A stretch of 64,000 nt of DNA from Marinobacter fonticola (GCF_008122265.1 NZ_CP043042.1:3720001-3784000); one strand, 5' to 3'. Counted from the first letter of the stretch, positions 40,083 to 51,176 are shown. Numbers and translations: made by a program. The notes: generated by a model from the letters alone, not told the origin.

Positions 40083-40646
40083 TTATTGCGGCTTACCTGC
40101 CGATTCCACATCGGTGATACGTCCGTCACGGAAAGTCACGATCCGGCGGAACTGGTTGCTGCCGAATTCGTACATCCACTCCTCCACGGGATAAACGCCC
40201 TGGAGACCACTGCGCCGTTCGGAATAGCGGGAATACGCGTCCGACGCTACCCAGGTGACCCGCTTGGACAGCGGTTCGCCACAGCGCCTGACCACCTCGA
40301 ATTCGCTCATGCCCTCGTTGAGTACACGGGGATTGCAGTCGCCCGCGGCGCCGGGCAGGAAACCGTAACCCAGGCTGTCCTCGCTCTGTAGCCGGCCATT
40401 GCGAAAAACCAGCCGACGGATGAAGCTGCTGGGCCCGGGGTTGTAGTACCAGTGCTCGACGGTCTGAACAATGCCGATACCGGGCAGCGACGCCTCGGGG
40501 TAAACGGCCACGTAGTCGGGCTCGCCACAGCGCTCCTCCACCTCGACCGGCCAGTCGCCTTCATCCACCAGTCCGGTGCCGCAGCGAAAGGCAGCTTGAC
40601 CCAGGCTCGGCAGCAAGGCCAGCAACAGCACCGCGAATAAGCGCAT
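40083..40646 (-). CDS. DUF2845 periplasmic protein
   Basis: The 187-residue exported protein has a clear signal peptide (MRLFAVLLLALLPSLGQA) and two copies of a short repeat with the pattern VEERCGEPDYV and VVRRCGEPLSKR, as in DUF2845 proteins; the domain may work on the cell envelope, but its function is unknown. AAGGATCGACCT lies before the ATG at 40646. The longer upstream frame lacks a signal peptide and is rejected. It lies 67 bases upstream of the tandem HAD gene on the same strand. Confidence 0.8.
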   Translation of the reverse strand: MRLFAVLLLALLPSLGQAAFRCGTGLVDEGDWPVEVEERCGEPDYVAVYPEASLPGIGIVQTVEHWYYNPGPSSFIRRLVFRNGRLQSEDSLGYGFLPGAAGDCNPRVLNEGMSEFEVVRRCGEPLSKRVTWVASDAYSRYSERRSGLQGVYPVEEWMYEFGSNQFRRIVTFRDGRITDVESAGKPQ

Positions 40647-40780
40647 AGGTCGATCCTTGCAGAACATGAGATCCTCACAGCATAGTCCATCGCCGGGATC
40701 GTTAGTTCCTATACAACGCGTCCTAATGCCCTTGAACACGAGTGACCCTTAACAAAAATTCGTCGCCTGCCAGAGCCCGT

Positions 40781-41701
40781 CTAGTTAAGAAAAATTGCCA
40801 CCATCACCGGGATATAGGCCAGCGCGAACAGCGTGCTCAGCAGGGTTGTCCCTGCGGCCTGGCGTGGCGAGGCCTCCAATAATGTCGCAATCACCACCGT
40901 ATTCGCGGCAATCGGCGTGATCGATACCAGGAAGATCGCGCGGTAGACCGCATCGCCGTAAAACCCCAGCCATTGGCTGTCTATCCACCAGAACAGCAGC
41001 GCTACCACCGGCCAGACCACGAACTTGCCGAAAAAGGCGAGGGCGGTAAAACGCACATTGCCCATAAGACCGCGGAAGTTGAGGATGCTCATACCCACGA
41101 TCATCATGCCAAGGATGCTGTAGGCGCCGCGCAGATTGTCGAAAAGCGGCACGAACACCTCGGGAATGCCAACGCCGTTCAGATTGAGGGCGACACCCAG
41201 CAGGAAGGCATAAATAGAAGGCAGGCGAGCGACACGTTTAAGGCAGTCCCGGGCACTGTATTGGCCGCGCCCCGCCAGATAGTAACCCACCGAGTTTTCG
41301 AATAGCGTCGTGCCCAACATGCACACGATGTAGAGGGCCAGCCCCTTCTCGCCGAATAGAAGAAGCGCCACAGGTATCCCAAAATAGCCCGTATTGCCCG
41401 TCCCCACCGCCAGCGGGATGATACTGGCGCTACCGTCCGTCAGCACGCGCTTGCCGATCCAGAGATGGAGCAGACTAATGCCGGTACAGAATCCGAAGAC
41501 AATCGCCGGCATCAGCAGTACTTCCGGCGACAGCGGCGCCGCCATTACCCCGGAGAAGATGACGGAGGGCGTGACGATGTAAAGCATGATGCCCGCAATA
41601 TGACGGCCGCTGGCCTCCAGGTAGCGTCCGGCAACCCACCCGAGGGCTACCGTCACATACAGTGGCAGCAGTTTGACGAACAACGACAGGACAATAGCCA
41701 T
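40781..41701 (-). CDS. AEC (auxin efflux carrier) family transporter, second copy
   Basis: The 306-residue membrane protein has about ten helices and the AEC crossover block GTGNTGYFGIPVALLLFGEKGL. It is the second AEC protein in the window, only distantly similar to the one at 21.3 kb. ATG 41701 starts the first hydrophobic segment (IVLSLFVKLLPLYVTVALGW); upstream in-frame residues are Cys-rich and not family-like. It may transport a dicarboxylate; the substrate is unknown. It is divergent from a small exported protein gene 112 bases away. Confidence 0.87.
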   Translation of the reverse strand: MAIVLSLFVKLLPLYVTVALGWVAGRYLEASGRHIAGIMLYIVTPSVIFSGVMAAPLSPEVLLMPAIVFGFCTGISLLHLWIGKRVLTDGSASIIPLAVGTGNTGYFGIPVALLLFGEKGLALYIVCMLGTTLFENSVGYYLAGRGQYSARDCLKRVARLPSIYAFLLGVALNLNGVGIPEVFVPLFDNLRGAYSILGMMIVGMSILNFRGLMGNVRFTALAFFGKFVVWPVVALLFWWIDSQWLGFYGDAVYRAIFLVSITPIAANTVVIATLLEASPRQAAGTTLLSTLFALAYIPVMVAIFLN

Positions 41702-41813
41702 TGGGGCGGGCCAACCTCTGGAGAAAAGCAGTGGATCACAGCATGTTGCTTGCAGGTGGCATAGCATAGAGCATGTTGATCCTCCAGCCACGCTCTGTTC
41801 CGGGAATACCGCA

Positions 41814-42254
41814 ATGTTTTCGACGCGTTACCTGCTCGTCAGCCTGCTGATGTCTGTGCTGTCGCTTTCCGCCAATGCGGACACCCTGCCCGCCCCGGAC
41901 AGCGTCGAGCCGAAAACCCGGGCTTTCATGCAGCAGGTCGCCGATGGCCGGGTCGCCGAGGCCTACAGCGGTCTGGCGCCCTACCTGGGCGTCTCGCGGG
42001 AGCCGTTCGATGCCTCGGCCAGGGAAGCCGACAGCTATTTCCGGAAAGTTCACGACCGCGCCGGCAAAACCCTGGACACGGTCCGGGTCAGGCGCGAGGC
42101 CATCGACGACCATTTCTACCGGGAAACCTGGCTGCAGAAATTTTCCGAGGCTGCCATGGCTTGGCAGTTCACCTTCTACCGGGCCACCGACGGCTGGAAA
42201 CTGGTCGGTGTCAGTTACACCACAGATATTGAATCGCTCTATAGCCTTTATTAA
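41814..42254 (+). CDS. Small exported protein, DUF4019-like
   Basis: The 146-residue protein has a signal peptide (MFSTRYLLVSLLMSVLSLSANA) and a compact domain ending in AWQFTFYRATDGWKLVGVSYTTD. This end resembles DUF4019/NTF2-like periplasmic proteins in which a strand pair forms the core, but I am not certain of the family. It has no cysteine in the mature part. Start ATG 41814 is fixed by the signal peptide. It lies just upstream of the SUF promoter region, and no functional link to SUF is evident. Confidence 0.65.
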   Translation: MFSTRYLLVSLLMSVLSLSANADTLPAPDSVEPKTRAFMQQVADGRVAEAYSGLAPYLGVSREPFDASAREADSYFRKVHDRAGKTLDTVRVRREAIDDHFYRETWLQKFSEAAMAWQFTFYRATDGWKLVGVSYTTDIESLYSLY

Positions 42255-42650
42255 AAAACCCACATTCATAGCTCAGCACTATACATCACTCGGTAACCCA
42301 TTCAGGCAAACTACGTTATACTACGCGGCCTCCGGGAGTATGGCGCCCATCCGAGCGGTCAACGCCGCCCACGATTGCGCACGTGGGAGTCATCGTTTTG
42401 GCGTCCACTTTAATACCTGACTATTTTACTCTGATATTGTACAATTCTCCCCTAGATGACCCTCCTATAAGAAGAAACGCGGGCGCCAACGGAGCCGTAG
42501 CCGAAAAAACGGAACCCTCTGTAGCATCCGCAAAACAACGTTGGGCCAAAGAATTCGGACAGGCCGCTGGCCAAAAACGTCCCCGAGATAAACCGAGCCT
42601 CAGAGCTCGCACATGAATAACCTGCACTTGAGAGAGACGGAGCGACGATC
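42255..42650. other. 396-base region upstream of the SUF operon
   Basis: No credible gene. It holds the IscR-type site and promoter at 42413-42445. If transcription starts near 42452, the sufB mRNA has a leader of about 200 bases. No strong hairpin or known riboswitch is evident in it. Confidence 0.5.
42413..42445 (+). promoter_or_regulatory. Type 1 IscR site overlapping the SUF promoter
   Basis: Bases 42413-42437 match the type 1 IscR consensus ATASYYGACTRWWWYAGTCRRSTAT, as I recall it, at 22 of 25 positions (left half ATACCTGACT perfect; mismatches in the right half). CTGACT (42417-42422) and TACAAT (42440-42445) form a -35/-10 pair with 17-base spacing, so the site lies over the -35 and spacer. 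In E. coli, [2Fe-2S]-IscR represses from type 1 sites. iscR is not in the window and must lie elsewhere. Confidence 0.68.
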
Positions 42651-44099
<1,449 letters not shown>

Positions 44100-44177
44100 T
44101 AACGGCTAAGAAGTAAGACCGCGACGGGATACACGGTTTACACGTTTACAGAATCAAGACGAGAGAGAACGCAATCC

Positions 44178-44945
44178 ATGCTGAGCATCCGAAACCTGCA
44201 CGCCTCCGTCGAAGGCAAGGAAATCCTCAAAGGGATTAACCTGGAGATCAATCCCGGCGAAGTTCACGCCATTATGGGCCCCAATGGCTCGGGCAAGAGC
44301 ACGCTTTCCGCGGTGCTGGCGGGAAATGAAACCTTCGAGGTCACCGAAGGTGAAATCCTGCTGGACGGCAAGGATCTGCTCGAACTGGAAACCGAGGAAC
44401 GCGCACGCGAAGGCATCTTTCTCGCGTTCCAGTATCCGGTGGAGATTCCGGGTGTCAGCAACCTGCAGTTCCTGCGCACCGCCGTCAACGCCATGCGTAC
44501 CCATCGTGGCGAGGACGAGCTCAGCGCGGTCGATTTCATGAAGCTGGCCAAGGAAACCTCCAAACAGGTGGACCTGGACCCGGATTTCCTCAAGCGCGGC
44601 GTCAATGAAGGCTTCTCCGGCGGTGAGAAGAAGCGCAACGAGATCCTCCAGGCCCTGCTGCTGGAACCGCGCCTGGCGATTCTCGACGAAACCGACTCCG
44701 GCCTGGACATCGACGCGCTAAAAGTGGTCGCCGATGGCGTCAACGCCCTGCGCTCGCCGGACCGCGCCGTACTGATGGTCACCCATTACCAGCGCCTGCT
44801 GAATCACATCGTGCCGGATCACGTGCACGTGCTGGCGGGCGGCAAGATCGTCAAGTCCGGCGGCCGTGAACTGGCGCTGGAACTGGAAGAACGCGGTTAC
44901 GGCTGGCTCGGTATTAAAGACGCCGACGAAGCCGAGGCGAGCTAA
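44178..44945 (+). CDS. sufC: Fe-S assembly ATPase SufC
   Basis: This ABC-type ATPase of the SufBCD complex drives scaffold rearrangement. The 255-residue protein has Walker A GPNGSGKSTL (near residue 34), the SufC-type signature GFSGGEKKRNEILQ, Walker B LAILDETDSGLDID and switch THYQR. It is soluble, with no membrane partner. GAGAGAG lies upstream of the ATG, which follows sufB by 78 bases. Confidence 0.97.
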   Translation: MLSIRNLHASVEGKEILKGINLEINPGEVHAIMGPNGSGKSTLSAVLAGNETFEVTEGEILLDGKDLLELETEERAREGIFLAFQYPVEIPGVSNLQFLRTAVNAMRTHRGEDELSAVDFMKLAKETSKQVDLDPDFLKRGVNEGFSGGEKKRNEILQALLLEPRLAILDETDSGLDIDALKVVADGVNALRSPDRAVLMVTHYQRLLNHIVPDHVHVLAGGKIVKSGGRELALELEERGYGWLGIKDADEAEAS

Positions 44946-44954
44946 GGGGTGGTT

Positions 44955-46244
44955 ATGATGAAAGCAGCACCAACCCTTGCCGGCGCCTTTCTCGAAGCGG
45001 CAGACAGCAAGCTGCCGGAGCCGTTGCGCGCTCTGCGGGCCCAGCGCGGAAACGCCCTGGTGGATATGCCGCTGCCGACGCGCAAGACCGAGAACTGGAA
45101 GTACTCCAGCCGCTACCTCAAGCTGACGGACGAACTGGCGGCGGCGCTGCCTGCCGGCCGCAAGTCCGGCCCGGCCCTGGCGGTGGACGGCTACCATGTG
45201 GTGATCCACAACGGCGTCGTGGTGCCGGAAGCCAGCGACTTCCCGGATGTGGACGGCATCAGCATCAGCAGCTTTGCCGACCTGGACGACAGCACCGCCC
45301 AGAAGTTGGCCGAGCGCCTGGATAACACGCTGGACAACAACGCCGTGCAAATGGCGCGTCTGAATACCGCGCGCTTCGAGGACGGTCTTTATATCCGCCT
45401 GGAAAAAGGCGCTGTACTGGATCGCCCGCTGTTCGTGATCTGCGAAACCGATGCCGAAGCCAGCGGCTCGGTCTATCCGCGCATTTACTTGGATGCAGCC
45501 ACCAACAGTCAGATGACCCTGGTGGAAGAATACATTTCCACGGGCGAGCAACAGGCACTCGTGGATGCAGTCACCGAATTCAGTCTGGCGGATGGCGCGA
45601 ACATCACCAGCGTGCGCCTGTCGCTGGAAGGCGAAAACACCTATCACATCGGCGCCACCGGCGCGCGATTGCTGGGTCATGCCCGGCTGGACAGCCACTG
45701 CGTCGGTTTCGGGGGGCCGCTACGCCGGCACGACCTGCAGGTTCGCCTGGAAGAGTCCGGCGCCAACTGCCGCCTCAATGGCGTGGTCGTCACCCAGGGC
45801 AAGCAGCACTACGACAACCACACCACCATTGAGCACGTGGCACCACACTGCGACAGCGAGGAAACCTATCGCAACATCGCGGCGGACGAGTCCCATGCCA
45901 TTTTCAATGGCCGCATCCATATCCATAAGGATGCGCAGAAATCCAACGCCAACATGAGCAACAAGAACCTGTTGCTCTCCACCGGTGCGGAAATCGATAC
46001 CAAACCGGAACTGGAAATCTACGCGGACGACGTCAAGTGTGCCCACGGGGCGACTGTCGGCCAGCTTGACGACACCGCGCTGTTCTACTTGGTGTCTCGG
46101 GGCATTGACCGTCGCGAAGCCCATACCCTGCTGAGCATGGCGTTTATCAACGAACTGATCGAACAGATCCCGGTCGAAGCGGTACGGGAGACCGTTCAAG
46201 CACGACTCAACCGGTTTATCGAACAGACGTTCGAAGGAGCCTGA
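44955..46244 (+). CDS. sufD: Fe-S cluster assembly protein SufD
   Basis: This is the SufB paralogue that completes the scaffold. The 429-residue protein shows LPTRKTENWKYSS at the N-terminus and the conserved C-terminal beta-helix block (QKSNANMSNKNLLLS, EIYADDVKCAHGATVGQLD, and YLVSRGI). The ATG at 44955 is chosen because it follows AAGGGG at six bases; a GTG two codons upstream lies in that site. It starts nine bases after sufC. Confidence 0.95.
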   Translation: MMKAAPTLAGAFLEAADSKLPEPLRALRAQRGNALVDMPLPTRKTENWKYSSRYLKLTDELAAALPAGRKSGPALAVDGYHVVIHNGVVVPEASDFPDVDGISISSFADLDDSTAQKLAERLDNTLDNNAVQMARLNTARFEDGLYIRLEKGAVLDRPLFVICETDAEASGSVYPRIYLDAATNSQMTLVEEYISTGEQQALVDAVTEFSLADGANITSVRLSLEGENTYHIGATGARLLGHARLDSHCVGFGGPLRRHDLQVRLEESGANCRLNGVVVTQGKQHYDNHTTIEHVAPHCDSEETYRNIAADESHAIFNGRIHIHKDAQKSNANMSNKNLLLSTGAEIDTKPELEIYADDVKCAHGATVGQLDDTALFYLVSRGIDRREAHTLLSMAFINELIEQIPVEAVRETVQARLNRFIEQTFEGA

Positions 46245-46249
46245 AATCG

Positions 46250-47494
46250 ATGACGGATCTTGCGGCAGCCAAGAAAACCCTGGATGTGAATGCCATTCGC
46301 AAGGACTTCCCGATTCTGTCCCAGACAGTGAATGGCAAACCTCTGGTGTATCTGGATAACGGCGCATCGGCGCAGAAGCCGGTCGCCGTGCTGGACGCTA
46401 TGGAGCGCTATTTCCGCGAGTGCCACTCCAATGTGCACCGTGGCGCTCATACCCTGGGCGACCGGGCCACCGCGGCTTTCGAAGGCGCCCGCGAAACCGT
46501 CCGCAACTTTATCAACGCCCGCAGCACCCGGGAAATCGTCTGGACCCGCGGTACCACCGAGGCCATTAATGTGGTGGCCAACGGCTTGGCTTCGCGCCTG
46601 CAGCCCGGCGACGAGATTCTGGTTAGCATGATGGAGCACCACGCCAACATCGTGCCCTGGCAAATGGTGGCCGAGCGCACCGGCGCCACCATCAAGCCAA
46701 TCCAGGTGACGCCCCAGGGCGAGCTAGATATGGAGGCGTTCGACAGCCTGCTGACTGACAAGGCCAAGGTGCTGGCGGTCACTCACGTGTCCAACGTGCT
46801 GGGTACGGTCAATCCCATTAAGGAGCTGATCGCCAAGGCAAAAGCCAAAGGCCTGATCACCCTGATCGATGGCGCGCAGGCGGTACCCCATTATCGTCCG
46901 GATATGCAGGCGCTGGACTGCGACTTCTACGCCTTCTCCGGCCACAAACTGTTCGGCCCCACCGGCATCGGCGTGCTTTATGGCCGCGAATCGATGCTGG
47001 AGGATATTCCGCCGTTTATGGGCGGTGGCGAGATGATCGAGCGGGTAACCTTCGACAAGACCACATGGAACACCCTGCCCTACAAGTTCGAGGCTGGCAC
47101 ACCGCCGATTGCCGAAGCCGTCGGGCTGGGCGCTGCGATTGACTATGTTGAGGGCCTTGGCCGCGACGCGCTGGAAACGGCGGAACAGACCCTGTTACAG
47201 CGGGCCAACGAGCTGGTGAAAACCGTACCGGGCATGAGCGTGATTGGCACCGCGGCGCACAAAGTGCCGGTACTGTCCTTTAAAATCGACGGCTTGCACC
47301 CCAGTGATATAGGGACGCTGCTGGATCAGCAAGGCATCGCGATCCGCACCGGTCACCACTGTGCCATGCCGCTGATGGACTTCTATAGCGTGCCGGGCAC
47401 CGCGCGAGCGTCCTTTGCGTTCTACAACACACTGGATGAAGTGGAGCAATTCTTCGCGGCCCTACACAAAATCCAGCGCTTGTTTGCCGAATAA
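46250..47494 (+). CDS. sufS: Cysteine desulfurase SufS
   Basis: This PLP-dependent enzyme releases sulphur from cysteine for the SUF pathway. The 414-residue protein has the PLP lysine K233 (SGHKLFGPTGIG) and the persulphide cysteine C371 (RTGHHCAMPLMDF), both in class II SufS context. The ATG is five bases after the sufD stop. SufE, its sulphur acceptor, is encoded at the end of the operon. Confidence 0.97.
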   Translation: MTDLAAAKKTLDVNAIRKDFPILSQTVNGKPLVYLDNGASAQKPVAVLDAMERYFRECHSNVHRGAHTLGDRATAAFEGARETVRNFINARSTREIVWTRGTTEAINVVANGLASRLQPGDEILVSMMEHHANIVPWQMVAERTGATIKPIQVTPQGELDMEAFDSLLTDKAKVLAVTHVSNVLGTVNPIKELIAKAKAKGLITLIDGAQAVPHYRPDMQALDCDFYAFSGHKLFGPTGIGVLYGRESMLEDIPPFMGGGEMIERVTFDKTTWNTLPYKFEAGTPPIAEAVGLGAAIDYVEGLGRDALETAEQTLLQRANELVKTVPGMSVIGTAAHKVPVLSFKIDGLHPSDIGTLLDQQGIAIRTGHHCAMPLMDFYSVPGTARASFAFYNTLDEVEQFFAALHKIQRLFAE

Positions 47495-47568
47495 CGCGAT
47501 TGAAGCCTGTCGTTAACTGAACTGTTCTCGCTGGTTGATTGGCTGGTTTGATTAATTGGAGATGAATG

Positions 47569-47922
47569 ATGACGGCTGAAACTTTTTCCCCAACGGTCGG
47601 CGTGACGATGACCCCTGCGGCCGTTGCTCATGTGCGTAAGCAGCTCAACAACAAACCGGACGCCCGGGGTATCCGCCTGGCGATCCGCAAGAGCGGTTGT
47701 TCCGGATTTATGTACGAGACCGAGTGGGTCACCGAGCAGGGCGATGACGATGCCGTGTTCACCGTGGACAATGTCGACGTCTACGTCGAGCGCAAGCATC
47801 TGGCCGTCGTCAACGGCACGGAGATCGACTTCATCCGCGAAGGCCTGAACTCCATGTTCCATTTCCGCAATCCCAACGCCACCGCCGAGTGCGGTTGCGG
47901 CGAGAGCTTCTCCATCTCCTGA
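47569..47922 (+). CDS. sufA: A-type Fe-S carrier SufA
   Basis: The 117-residue A-type carrier has the three cluster-binding cysteines (C in SGCSGFMY, then the pair in ECGCGESF). It would take clusters from SufBCD to target proteins. Its location in the suf operon favours SufA over IscA or ErpA. Two ATGs in tandem occur at 47566 and 47569; the second is better spaced from GGAG (seven bases). Confidence 0.92.
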   Translation: MTAETFSPTVGVTMTPAAVAHVRKQLNNKPDARGIRLAIRKSGCSGFMYETEWVTEQGDDDAVFTVDNVDVYVERKHLAVVNGTEIDFIREGLNSMFHFRNPNATAECGCGESFSIS

Positions 47923-47951
47923 ATAAACGCAACGCGAGGTGAATCCGATCC

Positions 47952-48494
47952 ATGGCTGAACGCGAAGTTGTCCTGACCAAGCGCGAAGTAGAAGCACGGC
48001 TGGTACCTTCCGGGACCGAAATCATGATCCCGTCGGATGCCTTCGTGACCATCACCCAGTCGCTGGGCGGGACGTTCACCGTGGCCGTCAATGGCAACCT
48101 CGCGCGGATTGAGGGCCACGATGCCGACGCCCTTGGCAAGGAGCCGCCTCAGAGCAGCTACGAGACGCCCGAAGACGGCACGATCAACGAAAGCCAGGTC
48201 TGGGAAGCGATGCGTGGCTGCTACGACCCGGAGATCCCGGTGAACGTGGTGGAGCTCGGACTGATTTACGAATGCCAGGTGAGCAACGACGCCGATAACG
48301 GCAATCGGGTTTATATCAAGATGACGCTGACCGCCGCCGGATGCGGCATGGGTCCGGTCATTACCGACGACGTGAAGCGCAAGGTCGAGCACGTGCCCAA
48401 TGTGGACAAGGTGACGGTCGAACTGACCTTCGATCCACCCTGGAACAACGAGATGTTGTCCGACGAGGCGAAGCTTGAGCTTGGGATGCTGTAA
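47952..48494 (+). CDS. sufT: SufT family Fe-S maturation protein (MIP18/DUF59)
   Basis: The 180-residue protein has a SufT-type N-terminal extension and a MIP18/DUF59 core with MRGCYDPEIPVNVVELGLIYE and LTAAGCGMGPVITDDVK. SufT family members help maturation of [4Fe-4S] proteins. It starts 29 bases after sufA and ends 82 bases before sufE. It contains a cysteine in the conserved AAGCGMG loop. Confidence 0.92.
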   Translation: MAEREVVLTKREVEARLVPSGTEIMIPSDAFVTITQSLGGTFTVAVNGNLARIEGHDADALGKEPPQSSYETPEDGTINESQVWEAMRGCYDPEIPVNVVELGLIYECQVSNDADNGNRVYIKMTLTAAGCGMGPVITDDVKRKVEHVPNVDKVTVELTFDPPWNNEMLSDEAKLELGML

Positions 48495-48576
48495 GCTTCG
48501 GAACTTGCACACGCCCATCTGATGGGGTTCACTTGCGTTCACCACATCCTAAGAGAATCGGACCCGACGAAACGTT

Positions 48577-49035
48577 ATGACAGCTGCAGCCCAACAGTTC
48601 CTCGACAACCCCCTCGGCCAGGGCGTCACGCTCGATGACGTCCATGAAGCCTTCGAATTCCTGGACGACTGGGAAGAGCGCTACGCTTACATCATCGATC
48701 TGGGTAAGCAGTTACCGGCGTTTCCCGAGGAAGAAAAGGTCGAGGGGAACTATGTACACGGCTGCCAGAGCCAGGTGTGGCTGATCCACTACCTGGACCC
48801 TGAGAGCGGTCGCCTATTCCTGCTGATCGAAAGCGACGCGATGATCGTCCGCGGTCTGGCCGCCATTATCCTGATCGCCATCAATGGCAGGGAACCGAGA
48901 GATCTACTGGGCGTGGATATAGATGAGCTGTTCGAGAAGCTGGATCTGTTTCGCCACATCTCGCCCACACGCGGCAACGGCCTGCGCGCCATGATGGGCA
49001 AGATCCGGGATATTGCGGCGAAGGAAGCGGCCTGA
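48577..49035 (+). CDS. sufE: Sulphur acceptor SufE
   Basis: SufE takes sulphur from SufS and delivers it to SufB. The 152-residue protein has the acceptor cysteine C63 in NYVHGCQSQVWL, the normal fold length, and the conserved helical end (IRDIAAKEAA). It is the last gene of the suf operon. It converges on flgT 37 bases away with no clear terminator in between. Confidence 0.95.
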   Translation: MTAAAQQFLDNPLGQGVTLDDVHEAFEFLDDWEERYAYIIDLGKQLPAFPEEEKVEGNYVHGCQSQVWLIHYLDPESGRLFLLIESDAMIVRGLAAIILIAINGREPRDLLGVDIDELFEKLDLFRHISPTRGNGLRAMMGKIRDIAAKEAA

Positions 49036-49072
49036 GCCGCGCCTGACGGTCCGGCTATCCAGCTTGCAACCC

Positions 49073-50272
49073 TTACCAAATAATCGCGATATCATCCCGC
49101 TGCAAGTTATTTAGCCTACCCACTTGCGGCATCAATCCGCTGCTGAAATCCGGGTACACGTGATTCACGGTCATGCTAATTTCTGCATCACGCAACTCCG
49201 GTGTGGCTTGCGGCGAATCGAAGAAACGGTAGCTGCGATAAAGATGCAGCTCGTCCCCCGGACGCAAACCTGAAGTCGCGCCCGATGCCAGGTACACCTG
49301 CTGGCCTTCCACTCGGGTAATGCGCGTCATGAATGGCTGGCACGCTAAGGCCCGGTTCACCGAATGGCTCATTTCCTTCACGGTTTGCGCTACCGCTTTG
49401 CCGTACTCAGTACGGTCGAAGGCGCTTGAGCCAAAACCGGTTTTTTCGGTCATATCCGTATCCCACTTGGCGCTGGTCACGAAGCGTTTCTGATACACCG
49501 GTGAGCCGCTAAAACCATCGTATACCATCAGGTCGGCGACAAATTGCCGCTCCTGATTGGCCATACCCAAACCGCGCTGCATACGATCAAGAATGGAAGT
49601 CCCCCAGGCTTCCGGATCGGACATACGCATATCGCGGATAACCCCGGTGACCACAAACTGCACATCCAGCTCCCGGGCCACCTGAATGACATTGGTCAGA
49701 CTGTTGTCGAAGCGCTGTTGTGTCGGCGCGTTAAGCAGATCGGGGAACATTTGCACTTGAGTGGCGTTGAAGATTTCCAGGTCACCGGTCTGGCTAAGCT
49801 GCATCTGCAGCTTTTGCGGCAGCACCGCGCCGGCATCGCTCACGCGGCCCATACGGGTGTGATCGGTATCGAGAATAGGGAATCCGGTAACGGCCACCCG
49901 CTTGCGCATACGTGCCGCATCCCGGGCTGCGCACTGCTGGGACGCCGACATCTCCGCCTCGACCGTCAAGCGCAGCAGGTTGCCGCTGCGGTGTTCTTCG
50001 ATCACCCGAACCTGACGCGCCCGTGCCTGGGAGGCCACGGTCAACCGGGAATCGGTGAGCACGCCGTTTTCCATAGTGTCCTGACTGGCCACATGGGCTT
50101 CGTACTGCAGCGCCGCATCGCGCAGGGCCGCATTACGGGCCTCGGCACGGGCCGCATCGACGTTGCCGTTATCGATCATCGCGATACCGGTACCCTTCAC
50201 CCAGGCCGCAGAGGCCCCAGTGCCGATCAGCAAAGAGAGGACCATCAGGCTCAGTCGCAATATTAATTTCAT
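49073..50272 (-). CDS. flgT: Flagellar assembly protein FlgT
   Basis: The 399-residue exported protein has a signal peptide (ending GASAA-W) and the FlgT N, M and C regions: ARAEARNAALRDAALQYEA at the N-terminus, FPILDTDHTRMGRV in the middle, and the C-terminal RPGDELHLYR domain. In Vibrio, FlgT builds the H ring around the LP ring of sheathed, sodium-driven flagella. It forms a pair with flgP, 21 bases upstream on the same strand. No other flagellar gene is in the window. Confidence 0.9.
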   Translation of the reverse strand: MKLILRLSLMVLSLLIGTGASAAWVKGTGIAMIDNGNVDAARAEARNAALRDAALQYEAHVASQDTMENGVLTDSRLTVASQARARQVRVIEEHRSGNLLRLTVEAEMSASQQCAARDAARMRKRVAVTGFPILDTDHTRMGRVSDAGAVLPQKLQMQLSQTGDLEIFNATQVQMFPDLLNAPTQQRFDNSLTNVIQVARELDVQFVVTGVIRDMRMSDPEAWGTSILDRMQRGLGMANQERQFVADLMVYDGFSGSPVYQKRFVTSAKWDTDMTEKTGFGSSAFDRTEYGKAVAQTVKEMSHSVNRALACQPFMTRITRVEGQQVYLASGATSGLRPGDELHLYRSYRFFDSPQATPELRDAEISMTVNHVYPDFSSGLMPQVGRLNNLQRDDIAIIW

Positions 50273-50293
50273 AGCGGGCATGCAGTTTACCGG

Positions 50294-50827
50294 TTACTCA
50301 AGATAGTAGAGTGAGTCCACGCTCTCGCTGTGGACGTCGCCTCGGCTGTCATCCCCCGTCGGCATGGGGATCGGACAACGCTCACGCACTTCGCGGTCAT
50401 CGGACGTGGCCACACAAGCCCGGAAGCGCGGCTCTAGCCTAAGCTCCATCACTGACTCCACGACGCCGTCACTGTGCTCGTTAACAGCCACGACCTTGGC
50501 CCCGCGGATATAGCTATCCACATAGGCGCGGAAGTTGTCGCTGTGCAGCACGAAATCGTTCACCGTGGAGCTACCGTAGACCACCGTGCCATAGACACGC
50601 TCGGCCAACGCGCGATAGGCATCCAGCTTGGACGCACGACGAGCCAACAGGCGCTTGCGGGTATCCAGGCGATCGTTACTGGCATTCTCGTAGGTACCAA
50701 ACCCGCTGACCCGAACAACGATGGGCTCCAACCGTTCGGAATCGATCTGCGACTGTTGCTGGGACTGGTTGGCACAACCGGCAAGTCCCGCCGCGAGCAG
50801 GCACAGGGTGATGGCAAAACGCTTCAT
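50294..50827 (-). CDS. flgP: FlgP-like LPP20-family lipoprotein
   Basis: The 177-residue protein has a lipobox (LAAGLAGC, Cys18) and an LPP20/FlgP domain with RKRLLARRASKLDAYRALAERVYG and the GAKVVAVNEHSDGVVESVMELRL core. FlgP is an outer-membrane lipoprotein ring component at the basal body. Pairing with flgT supports this. flgO, which accompanies them in Vibrio, is not here. Confidence 0.88.
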   Translation of the reverse strand: MKRFAITLCLLAAGLAGCANQSQQQSQIDSERLEPIVVRVSGFGTYENASNDRLDTRKRLLARRASKLDAYRALAERVYGTVVYGSSTVNDFVLHSDNFRAYVDSYIRGAKVVAVNEHSDGVVESVMELRLEPRFRACVATSDDREVRERCPIPMPTGDDSRGDVHSESVDSLYYLE

Positions 50828-51176
50828 GTAAGTTCTCCGGCGAATACGCTCGTTTGCCTCTCACCATGAAAAAATCAGGCCATAACCGCTAACACCCTGT
50901 TTAGCCGGCAGAAACCTCATTCTAGGTGAGCGAAACCCTAAACCACCGAAGCCAAGCGCCAAAAACCCGGCAAACATTCTCCGCTCCAATCCCGCGACCC
51001 CGATACATCGAGCAACATTTATGCGACGGGCCGTAACCGTGACCAAACAGTAACGGCCGATTCCCTGCTTTATAGTCGGTCGTTAGCGCCCAGAACCGCC
51101 TCGATAGCCGGTCCGCGCAGTGTAGTTACCCCTGCTGGGGACTCGACAGTATTTGAACAAACGGAGAACGCATTCG
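50828..51176. other. 349-base divergent region between flgP and the TraF-like gene
   Basis: No credible gene and no strong hairpin. A TTTATAG box near 51070 could be part of the promoter for the outer-membrane protein gene, but no good -35 is visible. No sigma-54 or sigma-28 motif was recognised upstream of flgP. Confidence 0.4.

Noticed and set aside
42383..42616. 77-codon open frame upstream of sufB, considered as a decayed iscR
   Set aside because: It has no helix-turn-helix or cysteine pattern of IscR and overlaps the promoter.
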